Shown: positions 25,401-38,700 of the stretch, piece after piece
How positions within the stretch are numbered: position 1 is the first letter of the stretch
Layout of the letters: every line of letters starts with the position of its first letter
NCBI RefSeq assembly: GCF_026151205.1
Contig: NC_087074.1
Coordinates: 19,895,240 to 19,959,239 of the forward strand
Length of the DNA stretch: 64,000 nucleotides
Reading direction: 5' to 3'
DNA from: Bolinopsis microptera
Lineage: Eukaryota > Ctenophora > Tentaculata > Lobata > Bolinopsidae
Made by a program: the position numbers and the translations under genes
Notes under the pieces: generated by a model
Told to the model about the DNA's origin: nothing
Seen by the model: the letters and a program-made list of their open reading frames with translations, nothing else
Database searches by the model: none

Positions 25401-28400
25401 ACCGAGTGTCTAATCAACTACTTTGAACCTTCTCTATTGATATCCTATTGGTTTAGCATATAATCCAGTTAAAATTTTCCGGGGGCTGCGCCCCCGGGCC
25501 CCTGCCGCAGTAGCCTCGAAGCCCACCCCTTTTAAAAATCCTGCGCACGCCCCTGTTGGGAAAGTAACTTAGCCACAGCGAGCGAAGCGAGCGGGCCACA
25601 GAAGGGTCTGAAAATGGGTTTGGGAGGAAATTTTTAATTATGTGGATATGGGGCCGAATTGTGCAGTACCGTGGCATCACGGGAGCCACACAAACCACCC
25701 ACCAACAGTTGTAATTTCACAATGCTGATCAATGTCAAGAGTATGATCATTTTTGATCATTTGTGACGCTGACCAAGGGTGTAAAACAAGGGTGTAACAC
25801 AAGGGTGTAACACAGTGGCGTAACGTTGCCTGTTGGCGCCCCCCTGCCGAAAAGGCGCCCCCCTGTTGGCGCCCCCTCTCCTTTTGGTGCCCCTCCCTAA
25901 AATTGAACAAATTAGACGATTTAAGAGGATACGTCGGTAAAATCTCTAAAAAAGTGTGTATCTAGAGCAAAACGCGCAGTTTTGCTAGTACTTTAGTTAA
26001 GTTTTCGAAATTGTCCCACATTCAAACGACGATTTGGCGCCCCCCTAAGGCGGCGCCCCCCTGCACAGCGGGGTCAGCAGGGCCCTTCGTTACGCCACTG
26101 GTGTAACACAAGGGTGTAACACCAGATACTGCGTGTACCGTGGTTGTGGTTGTGGTTCCTACTCCCCTCACCAAACTATAGTTACAACATGCTAGAGGAC
26201 AGGGAATCTAGTAGCACTTCACGCTTAGAATTGATACTACCACAATGTAAGAGTTACTGATACAGTGCCAGGTAATGTAAGCATGAAGTATAATGATTTT
26301 TTGAGCTTGATAACTTTACACAACTTAGCCACTTCCGTATTAAATGTTCTGTAGCTCCCTCAGACATGACACTTCTTATACCTTAGATTCAACGAATAAC
26401 ATCGTTCTGTCTGTGATACATGGTCTAAGCAGTAAGCACGGTGTTGTCCAATGTCCAACCACGATGTTGATGCTTTGCTCATGTCATCTTGTCAAGTAAC
26501 CGTCCCAGTGCCATTTAATGGCAGTGGTTGGCACAGTGCCAACCATCGTCTACTAAATCTTGTCAAAAATATTCAGCAGTGTGCTGTCAACTTCTTTTAT
26601 CAGAAGTATGCGTTTTATGGAAGCTTATAACGCCGGAAATGTCAATCACGATGAACACCAGATCCCCTGGGAGTTGGACAAATATTTTTAACTAGTTTGA
26701 AAGATTTTAAAAAGCTTCGTGTGAGTAATTGTTTTAATTCGAAGAGAAAAACGTAACTCAAACTGAACGGTCGTGGAAATTATCATAGCTTTAACTGGAA
26801 GTATGTTTTGTGCCTGGTGAACAGTGCATTATAAATATTCCACCCGAGATGTTTCTACGCCTTATTTTGTAGTTATTTATATGAAGCAAAGAAAAATATC
26901 AATAGACCAAACATAAAGTATATTATAACGAGTCCTGCTATAAACAAAGGTTTACGACAGTTTAACTGTAAACTATACAGACTGCACAACTAAATTGACA
27001 GTGCTAGCAGATTTTTGAGGGAAAGTCTACCATCCTGGTTTTTAAGCCATTGTCTAGAGAGATAAGAACATTAACTTTAAGATATAACCGACAAAAGTCT
27101 GTTCCCTAGTCAAAGACAACTAGAAATCACTTATGCGTGATTTACTTACTTTTTGTAAGCTCACTCTGCGACCTGAACAAGACAAGTCGTTGATCTATTT
27201 CTTTATCTAACTATAATTGCCGTCAATAAATCAGAGCCAGATGTACTGAACTACCCTCGGAAGAGCGGTCATGCATTAATTATGTTATGTCATCACAATA
27301 TATAAACCGATAATTTCCATTTATTTATTTATTTCGTCTATTCATTTCTGTCAAGAGTTCAAACACGTTAATATGCCACCAAAGCGTTATAAGACATAAT
27401 TTGGTTTAAAATTCATAGCTTGATCGGCAGTTCTTTATGATTGTAATACAAAAAACTGTTTATGTTTGACGATGAAACATTATTTGTTTGAGGGCTGTAA
27501 GCTGTTAAAGGGCTGTAACCGTAATAGCCGACTTATAGCCCTCTAACAGCCGGTCGGCCCATCTTAACAGAAAACTGAAAACCTCCATAATAATACATAT
27601 GTTAAGTGTAACCTATGCTCCATGAATCTCAGACATTAATTTTGTAGTTAGACCTAATTAACTTGTGAACAAATGAACAAAGAGGCATTTTCGAAAGTTT
27701 GACTGTGTTAAACTTTTTATCTGAGTGATATATGTTCATCAAATAACTTACGAATTTTTCATGTGCAGAAGAGTTCAGAGGTGCACCGAGTGAGGGAAAA
27801 TATCGATCTTGGTGGCTGAATTGCGGTTAAAATTAATCTTGAATTTCTTTGTCGTGTCTTTTATACTCTTTATCCTGGCTCAGAAATTGGAAGCAAGATT
27901 CGTAATGCGGAGAATACAGCGAGAAGAATCTTTTGTCTTGTTCAAAAGAATAGGAATTTTGTTATTAGATCGAAGAGATAATGTAATCACAGTTCGTTTA
28001 GTTTTGGCAGTTTGGCATGATATTTATTGTTATGTGATAGACGACCACATGTGGCTATTATACATATCATTCGATAATCAATAAAAACCCCAAAGAACTC
28101 ATAAATTTATTCTTATTAGTGCTTACATATTCATTTGACATCAATAATATTGATGCAATATCAGCTGATCTCGAGTACTAATCCCGGGAAATTTTGGTCA
28201 AAAAGATTATTCTGCCGCTTCGAAAAGAATTCCCGTCTCAGTTAGGGTTAAGAACAGATAACCGGCCATTATAATACATATAATTCGGCCAATAATTGTT
28301 AAAAACCGGAGGAAGTTATAAGTTTATTCTTAGTGCTTACATAATACATAGTCACTTGATACCAATAGATCTGATCTCGAGTACTTCTTCCTCTAGCAAA

Positions 28401-29686
28401 TTAGTCAAAACATCATTCGACCGAAAGGAATTCCCGGACTAATTAGAGGTCGGTAAAATTAAAAAGTTACAAGTTTATTCTGGGCGCTAACCTAGTGATT
28501 TGACATCAATATCTGATCCCACATACTTGCCCCCACCAAATTATGGTCAATAGAAAATAATGCCCACCTCAATTAGGGTAAATCTCAATTAACCAGGTCT
28601 TCAAGAAGATTAAAAATACCGCGACAATAAACTGTCTACCTAACAGGAATTGTGATAAACGTTTTGACCAGGTGTGGGCTGCAAACAACCTGTCTGTATC
28701 TCTACCTTACTTCATGCTGTCTGTACCTCACTACAACATAATATAGACTGTATATAATATATATGAGCGGTATATAATATAGATATAGAATATAATGTGT
28801 ATATACCGCCTGGCAGGACCTATTAACAAATACAGTCAGGGTCACATGATGAAGTGCGTGACGTCACATCTGAGCGCGTGACGTCACACCTCTGAGCGGT
28901 TCACAGGCCAGTGCACTGTTTCCCCACTTTCGTAGTATCATACCTAGCTCTTCATGGGTAATTGACAGGCCATGGAACTCTGTTCCGACCCGAAACAACA
29001 ATCTTAAGTGTTGTTCTTCGAAATTCAGTAAATTCATGAAATTAAAAAAACCCCCAAACAGGTTCAAAATGAACCGCCATTGGCTGAGGCTCTTGACACA
29101 CTGGACTCATTAATTAATTTAAACCAATTAATCAAAGTCACACATTGTGAGATATCAAGATTTCCTTACGGCAGCACTATGTAAAAAAGTGATACGAGAG
29201 AACGTCCTCCCTGTAGAGAAAGCTGTACTGCTAGAGAGCAAATTAAGGAAGGAGTGACGTCACGGCGCAATTATTCCATATATGCAGCAGGCGGCTCTCA
29301 CTCGCACTCAACACTTAGATAATACAGCGAGACTCTCCTAGTGTTATTATATGTCAGCCGGCAACTGTGCCGTTACTTTCCGCAGCTCCCACCGCCCCCA
29401 CCGAGAAGGGAGGGAAATATTTCCCGAGAGGGGAGGGCCGCTAGTTCCCGGGGAAGGGTGCGGGACTTGAATTAGAGCAGGAATGGCCGGGCAGGGAAAT
29501 AATGCGGCGGATAATTGCCCCATCCTAGTTGCATGTAATTTATACTGGCTGGTCTGCACGCGGTCCAATGAGTTGCTAGCATGTAGGTCACGTGTTGTGC
29601 GGCAACAAATGAGCTCTAAACGGGAAACCACGTGACCACAGCGGTGTGCACGTGACGAGTAGCAAGAGCTCAGCTGAGAGAGAGAG

Positions 29687-29722
<36 letters not shown>

Positions 29723-32700
29723 GGCTCGCCTGAGATGCAGGGAAATCGCCATTGTCAGGGAGTTATTAATTACTATTCTGCCTCAAGGAACTGGGCGTTA
29801 CCAGCCCCTCAACTTGCCCGGAACGAGGGGACCGGGAAACGGAAAACAGGGGACGAGAGGGGGGTGTGGGTGTAACATGTGATGTTAAACAGTTAGTGCA
29901 TGACACCGCACTGCGGAGTACATTTCTTTCATGAACACCGGCAGAAATGGAATTTTTTGCTGATACAGGACGCAATCTATCCGCTTTGTGGCGAGCCGAT
30001 TGGTCGACAGACAGCCAATGAAAGGTGGCCAGTGAAACGGCAACCTCAATTAGGTAATAACAACTAGGGGCTTCGAATACATGTGCTCTTTAGCCTTTAC
30101 CACTGTGAGAGTGAGTGACCACGTGACTGCTAATTCAACACCTGATAGTCCATTTCCTGGTACTGGTATTATCGCCATTATCAAAACGGAGTATGACGCG
30201 GTAATGAAGCGTATTAGAAGCTGTGAAAACTAATAATAACTAAATCCCATTACATATAACATGACAGTATGAGCCAGCCAGATCACAGGAGTGGTGGAGG
30301 AGGCCCCTTTGTTCGGGCCAATATGAAGCTGTCTGTCTCAAAGATTACAGACTTCTCTATATATAATATATATTATATATATTATATATAATGAGATTGT
30401 GCAGACAATAGGTGAATATAATTATTGGCAGCAGGACAGATAGGACCCGTTAAGTGATTATGACATTACGTGGCGCTGCTGCTGCTGATGTCCTGACCAA
30501 GCTCAACAGTGCAGATCATGTTGTTGTTGTTGCTTTGTGTGCTGCAGACTGCGTAGTGTGTGTCTCCAGGGGTTCCTCTTTTGGATGATGAGCTGTTGTT
30601 GGGGAGGGGGGAGGGTAACAAGTTGTGGATCCCGTCAAGTTGATTGTTGGGGGCATGTTTGATAGTGGTTTGGGGTGTTGTCAGTGCTGATTGGTTAAGT
30701 TTTTGGGCAGGTTTGAAGTTGTTCTGCTGTATACACTACACAGCTGCTGTTTTCTGAGTATCTGACTTTTCCGTCCTAACTCAGCTAAGAAAAAAACCCA
30801 GCAGCAGGCATGAATCCTGACAATTGCTAAAAATTGATCATATAAAACGATATCAAAACCTTATATTTGTCCTCAGGTATTGCTCATCTACTTTTCTCAG
30901 TTTATCACAACTGTAACTTGGCTTCAGTACGTGCCAAAACATGATATACACATTGCATCTCAGAAATTCAGATCAAGGGATGATCTAGATTCCTCGGGGC
31001 AAATCTAGGCCTCTCACGATGAATAATGAGGATATTTTAATTAGCTTTGAACTCGCACAGGAACTTCAAAGGGGGTAGTATCTTTTTAACACCTCATGGA
31101 AATGCGAGCTGCGTCCTCCTGGAACTTGGTAAGAAGCATGGTGAGATCTAGACAATATCTAGACAGCTGAAGACGATTAAAATTTAAATAATTTAAATGT
31201 TTCTGAAATAATAACCGCTCATAGCAATTAAATGTTTCCAGAACCCCCTTCAGTGCTGAGATCAAGTTACTCCGGTTTGCCAAATTCATGTTTGGCCAGG
31301 TAAGGCACTGCACACTAAGCAAGCATCCGTTTTACTTTTCAGCGACTTCTACTGAGGAGTACAGGAACCAGAGGTTGTATGATTTTCTTACCTTACAAGT
31401 CAAAACACGGCTAATATGCATCATATCACCTTTCGAGCAAAATTTAGGCGGCAGCGATAATCAAGAACTTCATCTGCTTCATGCTTGGAAATCGCGAACA
31501 TGGCATGTGGAAGAAGAAACTATGAATTTAGAATTTAGAATTACAGTCAAACCTCTCTATTTATGCCGTGCCTCTCTATACCGGGTACCTCGATATACCG
31601 GGCCTCTTCTTGTCCCCCGAACTTGCTCGTTTTGTGCAAGAAATGTGATTTGTCATAGTTCATACGGCATTATTTGGTGGTGATTTGAGTACATTTCCAT
31701 CACGACACAATACGTGCATATTATATTATATACCCTTTATAAGACCCAACTGTGGTACATGATACATGTTATCTGCAAGGCTACACTTTACAAGTACTCT
31801 GGAATGGGATCATTTGAACCTCTTTATATCGGGTTTTTTCTATACCGTGCACTTTAAGGTTTTAGGATAAGAGAAACCATGAGAAAAAATAATACTTGAA
31901 CGAAACAAGATCAAAATAGATTTCATGTTGACGTTCCATCCACCTTCTCCTCACTAGCATTTTTGGCCCTTACCCCTGTTAGTACTGTCTGAGCACTGAG
32001 AGAGGAGAGATATGTTTAATTTTGTCTCAACAACTGCACCCAATTGGACAAAGTTAACTAGGTAGACTGAATGGATTTAAAATAATTTTCCCAATCTACC
32101 CTGTCTAGGAAAACTCTTGAGTGCAGTTGTCTGGTAGCCTGGGTTAATCATGAATACAGGAATAGTTATTCTCGCATGTCTTACAAACCAGGTGGGATGG
32201 AGGACTCTACTAGCGTGGATACTAGCCATAGTATTCATATGTGGTAGATTCTCCATCACCACACCAGCAACGACATTAACGTGCAGTTTGTCTCCAGGCC
32301 ACGTTTTGGAAACCTTGCAGTCATTCCATCTGCATGCAGACACAGCTCAGCAGCAAATCAGTCACTGTATGATAATTCATTTGCAGTCATATGCCCAAAA
32401 TTGTGGAATGCAATGCCTTACCATTTGAATTCCATCGGCGACCGAGAGCATTTCAAATCGCAGCTCACCCAGTTCATGCTATCTCTTCCGGATACACCGC
32501 CCATCAGGGGCTCCACTCCTCAGAACTCAAACTCGCTGCTTTGCTGGAGGAATGACAGAGAGATCTCCACTCTGTGGGGTGGTCACACAATGTGATGGCC
32601 CTGTTAAAGCTTAACGAATCTTAACATAGGTGACATAGGTAGGTAGAGGGCTCCACAACTTTAGTTCTTAATCAGCACGACATAGAGGGCTCCACAACTT

Positions 32701-35700
32701 TAGTTCCTAATCAGCACGACATAAAGGGCTCCACAACTTTAGTTCTTAATCAGCATTAGAAAGTTTGGACCGCTATATCGTGATGATACGGACACGAGGC
32801 TTCTCTACCTGATACTATTTGACAGATCAAGCTAATTTGGTCGAAAAAAAAGTATACTACTCATACACTATAATATAGTCTTCGGAGCAAAACTTAATGA
32901 GTCCTGCGCTTAGCTTAAGTAGCAATATGATAATGTGAGGCACCGGTCGATGTAAACTTCGTTCCCCCTAAGTCTGCACTCTGCAGGATCATAGCAGTGT
33001 CACCTAGTCTAGGGAGTAGCTAAGGATCCATTGGATCTATTATGCGATCTCATCGGTCGACTCAGCCGAATGATAGGAAACTTAATTGAGGGTTAAATGA
33101 GGAGGGGTACCTGTTAAAAGTTCAAGAAACTTCCTAGGATACCCCTTCAGTGCATACTGTAAACATAGTACTATTAACTATTATAGCCACCCCACCTCTA
33201 CAGTCTACATGATACTACTGAGGTTACATATTTTCAGTCAAGATTTTAGTCCATATTCCTCTCATTATTCTTTAATATCCGGTTAGTCCTTGTCCATCCC
33301 TACCATTTAGGGCAATTAAAGACAGCGAAACCTTAGTAGAAGAAAAGGAACGCCTCCAACAAGATCAATATTTCTAAATGCAATAACATTAACCGTATCT
33401 ATCATTACAGGGTGGACCACAATAAACTTTGTGTAAGAGCAGCTGCATAATGCTGGCAGTGGGTACGGTTACTTAATGAAGTACCTTAAAGGTGGGTAAT
33501 TTTGGGCCACCCTGCCACCTTGCGTCATACAGACGCAATCGAGGAATTACCAATCTAGCGCCGCTATTTCCGTCTTGACGTGTTCGTGAAAAAAGATACT
33601 ATTATTACTACATACTAGGCATGTAACCTGAAGGTAATCGCACGTTACGGAGGCCGTCAAATTACTGTTATTGATACGGTACGATAGCATAAACGCCTGT
33701 TGCTAGGGACCCTAGTAGGGTTGGTATAAATAAAATAAAAGGCGCTCCAGGTGTACTGTACAAGACACTAGTTACAACAAAACTCCTCTTTACAACAAAA
33801 CCTCTAACTTTTGTAATGAACAAATGAAAATTGTTTTACCGGGAATTGAAGCATGCAACGTCGATATTCATATTGAATATTTAATAAATAAAAGATAAGA
33901 ACTGGTAGTTCGAAAGTTGGTACGCTCGGTACGCTAGCGTACCTGGTACCGGGAAATTTTTGAGGGATCGAATTATATATTTTTTGAAACAAAAATCAAA
34001 ATATGTAGGTATAGCAATTAGCAGAAGATCCTCGATACAGGGGCTTGACTTCCGAGTAGGAAGAGAAAGCTTCCCGGCAAGAAGGCAGGAAGGTTTTTGT
34101 AGGAAAATGTTGAAGCTTTTCGGTGGTAAGGCAGGATGTTTTCCCCATTTCAATCCAAGCAAAAACGTAACAAATTGGCAAACAAATTCTGGCACATAAT
34201 ATGAAAGATGTCTGTGGAAATGACCGTCTCAGTGATCTAGGTTATCTGTATTAAATTGAAGTTGCTTAATGCCATTTATCATATATAAAAGTAAGATTTT
34301 TATTTTTTTAATGCTCATTTTTGCGCCCCTTTAAAATTTAATTACTGACGAGACACGTACAAAACGGGCACGCACAAAACAGATTGTTCCCTTACTGGAG
34401 ACTGCAATTGAAGATAATGATATTTCGAAGCTGTCTATCGAACTATCGAACATACATGTGCTGTCTCCTTGAAAAATTACCCAATTATTACCAACCTTAT
34501 TATTTTATCACAGGATTCGCCATTTACCTATTTTTAGCCGTCAAATTTTGTATAATGAAACCGTCGAGTCTTACTACCAAATTCAAGATATTGCTTTATA
34601 ATTGGGAACCAAAATGCTTCCATGAAAAAATCAGTCACACAAACTGATGGTTAAGGAGTTATGAGTAAGATATTAGTTACTTATTAAAATCGAACTGACC
34701 TGATGTTGAGGTCTGGAATAATAAGCGGAGGGATGTTCATAACTGCCAGCTCCAGGAGGGGGCATGCTGCTACCAGCGGGCGGCATACCACTTCCAGGGG
34801 GTGGCATACTCGTGATAGGGAGTGACGTATTGGGAAGTCCTCCTCCATTCACTGTGTATGGCATACTTCCCGCCGACGATGCAGGCATCTGCAGTAGAAA
34901 TGAAATGTCAGTTAATTGTGCACAAAGTTGCTTCACAGCCTGAAACTGTACGATTGTTTATTTATTTCTAGGAAAGTTTATATGCTCCACTGTGATTATT
35001 AATATTATTAAATCAAAGTTCTAAACAAGGGATAGTTACAAAACAACGCCTAAGTCTAATCTTTCCCTAAAACAAATAACTAAATATCAAAAACTTCATT
35101 GTAATTTCTGCCAATATCTTTTGTCATTTAAGCTAAATTACGGAGATAATACAGATCAAAAACATGTCCAAAACATGTCCTAACATTCTTCACCGACTAC
35201 GGGCCACTTTTTCTGACAATGGTTCAGTATTGCAGCGTTCATACAAGTTTTTGTTGGAGATGACTCCTGGGTACTTTATATTAAAAAAAGTGCGAAGATG
35301 TCTGCGGTGAACAACATCTACTTTTTTAAGGAATATTTTGGGGACGGCCCAGCAGGATGAGTTGTACATAAGAACCGATACGACTAAAGCATTGTACAGT
35401 ATTATACGTTTGTTTAGAGGCAGTTTATCACTCCAGGCCTTCTTGTAATTGTTGAAAGCAGCATATCCCAGGTTTATGTGACGCTGAATATCAGCTTTGC
35501 TACACAAGACGGACCCTAGAGTGATACTTTTCCTCCATGCTTCATTCCCCGATAATAATTTTTCCATCACTGTCAACTTCACCCGTACTAGCTAAATAAA
35601 CATGAGTGAAGTCCGTGTTGTCTTCATTGACAAAGAGGTTCTTCTAAAGTACAGCTGTTGCCTGGGGCAAAATAGCTCCCAAGTTGTCTTCCTCTTCATC

Positions 35701-38700
35701 ATTGAAGTCGACATCATCAGCGTATTCAGTGTCAAGTGGAAGGCCAGCAGTAGTAATCGGGGAAATCGGCCTATCTAAACTGATTGTTATAGTCCATCTA
35801 AGTTCATTCAAAGCACCAGCTAAGACAAGGGTGAACAGACAGCCGGATAAACAGTCACCTTGGAAAACTACATGGAGACTTAAAAACTTAGCTGAAAGAA
35901 CTCCATTGACCTTCACCCGTAGCCCTGTGTTGGACAACAACAACCGGACAATCCTCAGCTCATCCTCAGTACAGCCACACAGTTTCAGGAGTTCAAGAAT
36001 CGTAGTGCGTTTGATCGTGTCAAACGCACTAGACATATCAATGCCCATGCGATGATACTCCCATTTCTTCCTTTGGACAACTGACAGTAGAACTCGCTGA
36101 CACCATACAATATCAGCACAAGAACGGGCGCGTTTTTTAAGGACGATTGATCCCCGACAATAATTGACCCCCTATGTAATTACACCGGGGTCAATTATCG
36201 GGGGGTCAATTGTCGCCCACCCGCCATAGACAGAATTTTTCTGGCTGCATTGGACAAGGTGAGTGCACGTAAATTCTTCAGAGGACCGATGGGTTTTTTT
36301 GGCTTCTGTTAGGGTGTTATAGTAGCCTCTCCAATGGAATTGGGGAAAGTGTGTGTCTCGAAACAACTGTTGATGATTCCAGCATAATGTTCATGAACTG
36401 TACTATTAGAGAACTTAATTAGCTCGTTGGGTATTCCATCAGGACCATTAGCCCTCCCATTTTTCAAGCTAGAGGTGGCTGCATGTATTTCAACTCCAGT
36501 AAAAGGGACATAGAGAGCACACGTGGTAGACCCTCAAAAGGCTCGAGAGGTTGCTCATTGCGAGTCAGCTGTTTTCGAGATAGTCTCTAACAACAGAAGC
36601 TTTCATGTCATCAGATGCAATTGACAACCATATTCATCATGAACATCAATCGAGTTATTAGGTGGTTTACTTTTCTGAAGATGTCTTACTGCTTCAAACA
36701 TTTTCCTGGAATCGTTTGTTTTAGCAATTTCACTATAGGTCTGATCAGCTTGAGCAGACCTCACTTCAACTAATCTACTCTGGATACTATTAAAAGATTA
36801 AAGTGAGGTGGTTGATGGATGACCTCAATGTAGATCGATCAAGAGATTGATTATTGTTCAGTAGCTGTCGGAGATCGTGTCATCCACTGTGATGGAAACT
36901 AAAAATACTTACTTATTGACCAATTATTAATAAATTTATATTCTGATTTATTCCGTTACAGGGCCAGGGGCCAGGTATGGATAATTCGGTTTTGCTGACG
37001 ACATAATATATTGACATCATGTATTGAATTGTCAGCTTATCGAAACAACAAATCAAACTACAAAAGCATTGTGTCAAAATGAACGAGATATATCATAACT
37101 TAAATAATATATATTATAAGTTATGATATATCGAAGTTATGATATATCGTCTGGTTTTGAAGGCAAATCTATATTTATATATTAAAATTACGTTATTCAT
37201 TGGTTCTTTACCAATGTAAAAGAGAGCCGCTACATCGGCTACTGTACCTTAAATGGTGTGAACTGTTAACTGGTGGGTAACGAATACTGTTTTAATTTCA
37301 TTTCCCAATTAAGTGATCATTTCCTTAATGATTTCAGTACCTTCAATTAAATTAAACTTGCTTATCCTGTGATTGGGCATTTTTTTTGTGACTTACATTA
37401 CCGAGATAGCAAATTTTTACCTTTGAGGAGTCATGACTCGGTAACCATGCATGATGAGATGATATTTTGATATTTATTTCCGTATCCGGAATCTATTCAG
37501 AACAATGCAGTTATAATTTAGTCTGTGTCTTAAGGAAATTTTACACAATCGCCTGCCAAAGAAGTGTGACTTACATTACAGGATAGACTTTGATTTTCGG
37601 ACTTAGGTGTATTTAAACTGCAATTCTATCTCGAATATGTCAGATAGCAGCTTTCATCTAGAATTTCTGCAAATTTGAGGCCTTAAGCTGCTAAAAAATG
37701 CTAAGTTTAAGATTCGTTCATTCGTTTATTACATACATCACCCTCATACATTTGTGACTTACATTACAGACATTTGTGACTTACATTACTTTATCTCCTG
37801 AAACCAAGATAAAAATTCATTTTCGTGTGATATTAACTTGGAATACAAAATTTGTTTGATTCTACATGCTCATTTGGTAATAACATAACACATAAATGTA
37901 ATAATCCCCAATAACTTGAAATCATATTTTAATAATATCGACGAAATACATCATTGCCTTTAACTCAAAAAATAAAGGTTCTAGGCATATAGTTGATTGA
38001 TAAGTTGAATATAAACTTGACTATTCCGGTTCTTTTAAGCTATAACACAGTTCTCTAAGTGGTATGGTTCTCCAGATATGAATTTAATTGAACAGTAAAC
38101 GCGACCGTGACAGAGTGGTTACCATGGAAACGAAAAATACCACGGTATAAGGTTGGAGTTGAACTCTAAATTTTTTTCCAAACTCACAATGACCAAATGC
38201 AACTTTTTTGAAGGTGCATCAATTATTGGACCATGTTTGTGTTTTTTGATACAGCCTTATCGACAATCTTAGACAGCAACACAACACAGCAAAGACAGTT
38301 CACAAATAGGAAGTTTTTCCAACTTCCTAGATCACGCTCTTTTACAGGTGAATTTGTAGGAAACAGAACAGTCGAACTACATTAAGTCTGAACTGTATTG
38401 TTGCTCAGCAGGGATTTTAAGGTGTCGTTTTGGTATGTGTGACATACATTACATTGTGACTTACATTACACTGTGACTTACATTACTACTTTATACACTT
38501 AATTACAGGCACATTTAACCCACTAGCAATCATGCAGTAATTGATCTATCGTACTTGAAGGTAGTAGAGATAGGTCTGAGAATTCGATTGTGGCTAGATT
38601 CGATTATTTGTCGGGAAAAAAAACTTTTGTGGCAATATTGTGACTTACATTACATACTTTTGAAGGCAGATTTTTTTCTATGAAGTAATACTTGTCACAA

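Larger units (their letters stand above)
18852..34699 (-). other. 15.8-kb ARID1 intron 3
   Basis: Bounded by donor at 34699 and acceptor at 18852, phase 0 on both sides. I see no convincing host exon inside. It holds microsatellites, several minisatellites, E-box clusters, a hAT-type MITE, a diverged 190-bp tandem repeat and a LINE 3' fragment, listed separately. Alternative 5' exons or enhancers of ARID1 could be here, but none can be identified from sequence alone. Confidence 0.7.

Noticed and set aside
27809..28084. 91-codon plus-strand open frame with one hydrophobic segment
   Set aside because: It lies in ARID1 intron 3, has no Kozak context, domain or splice evidence, and is compatible with chance in AT-rich DNA.
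31548..31850. Phrases such as cctctctataccgg, reminiscent of mariner/pogo MITE termini
   Set aside because: Similar phrases recur at both sides but in the same orientation. No inverted termini or TA duplication could be fixed.
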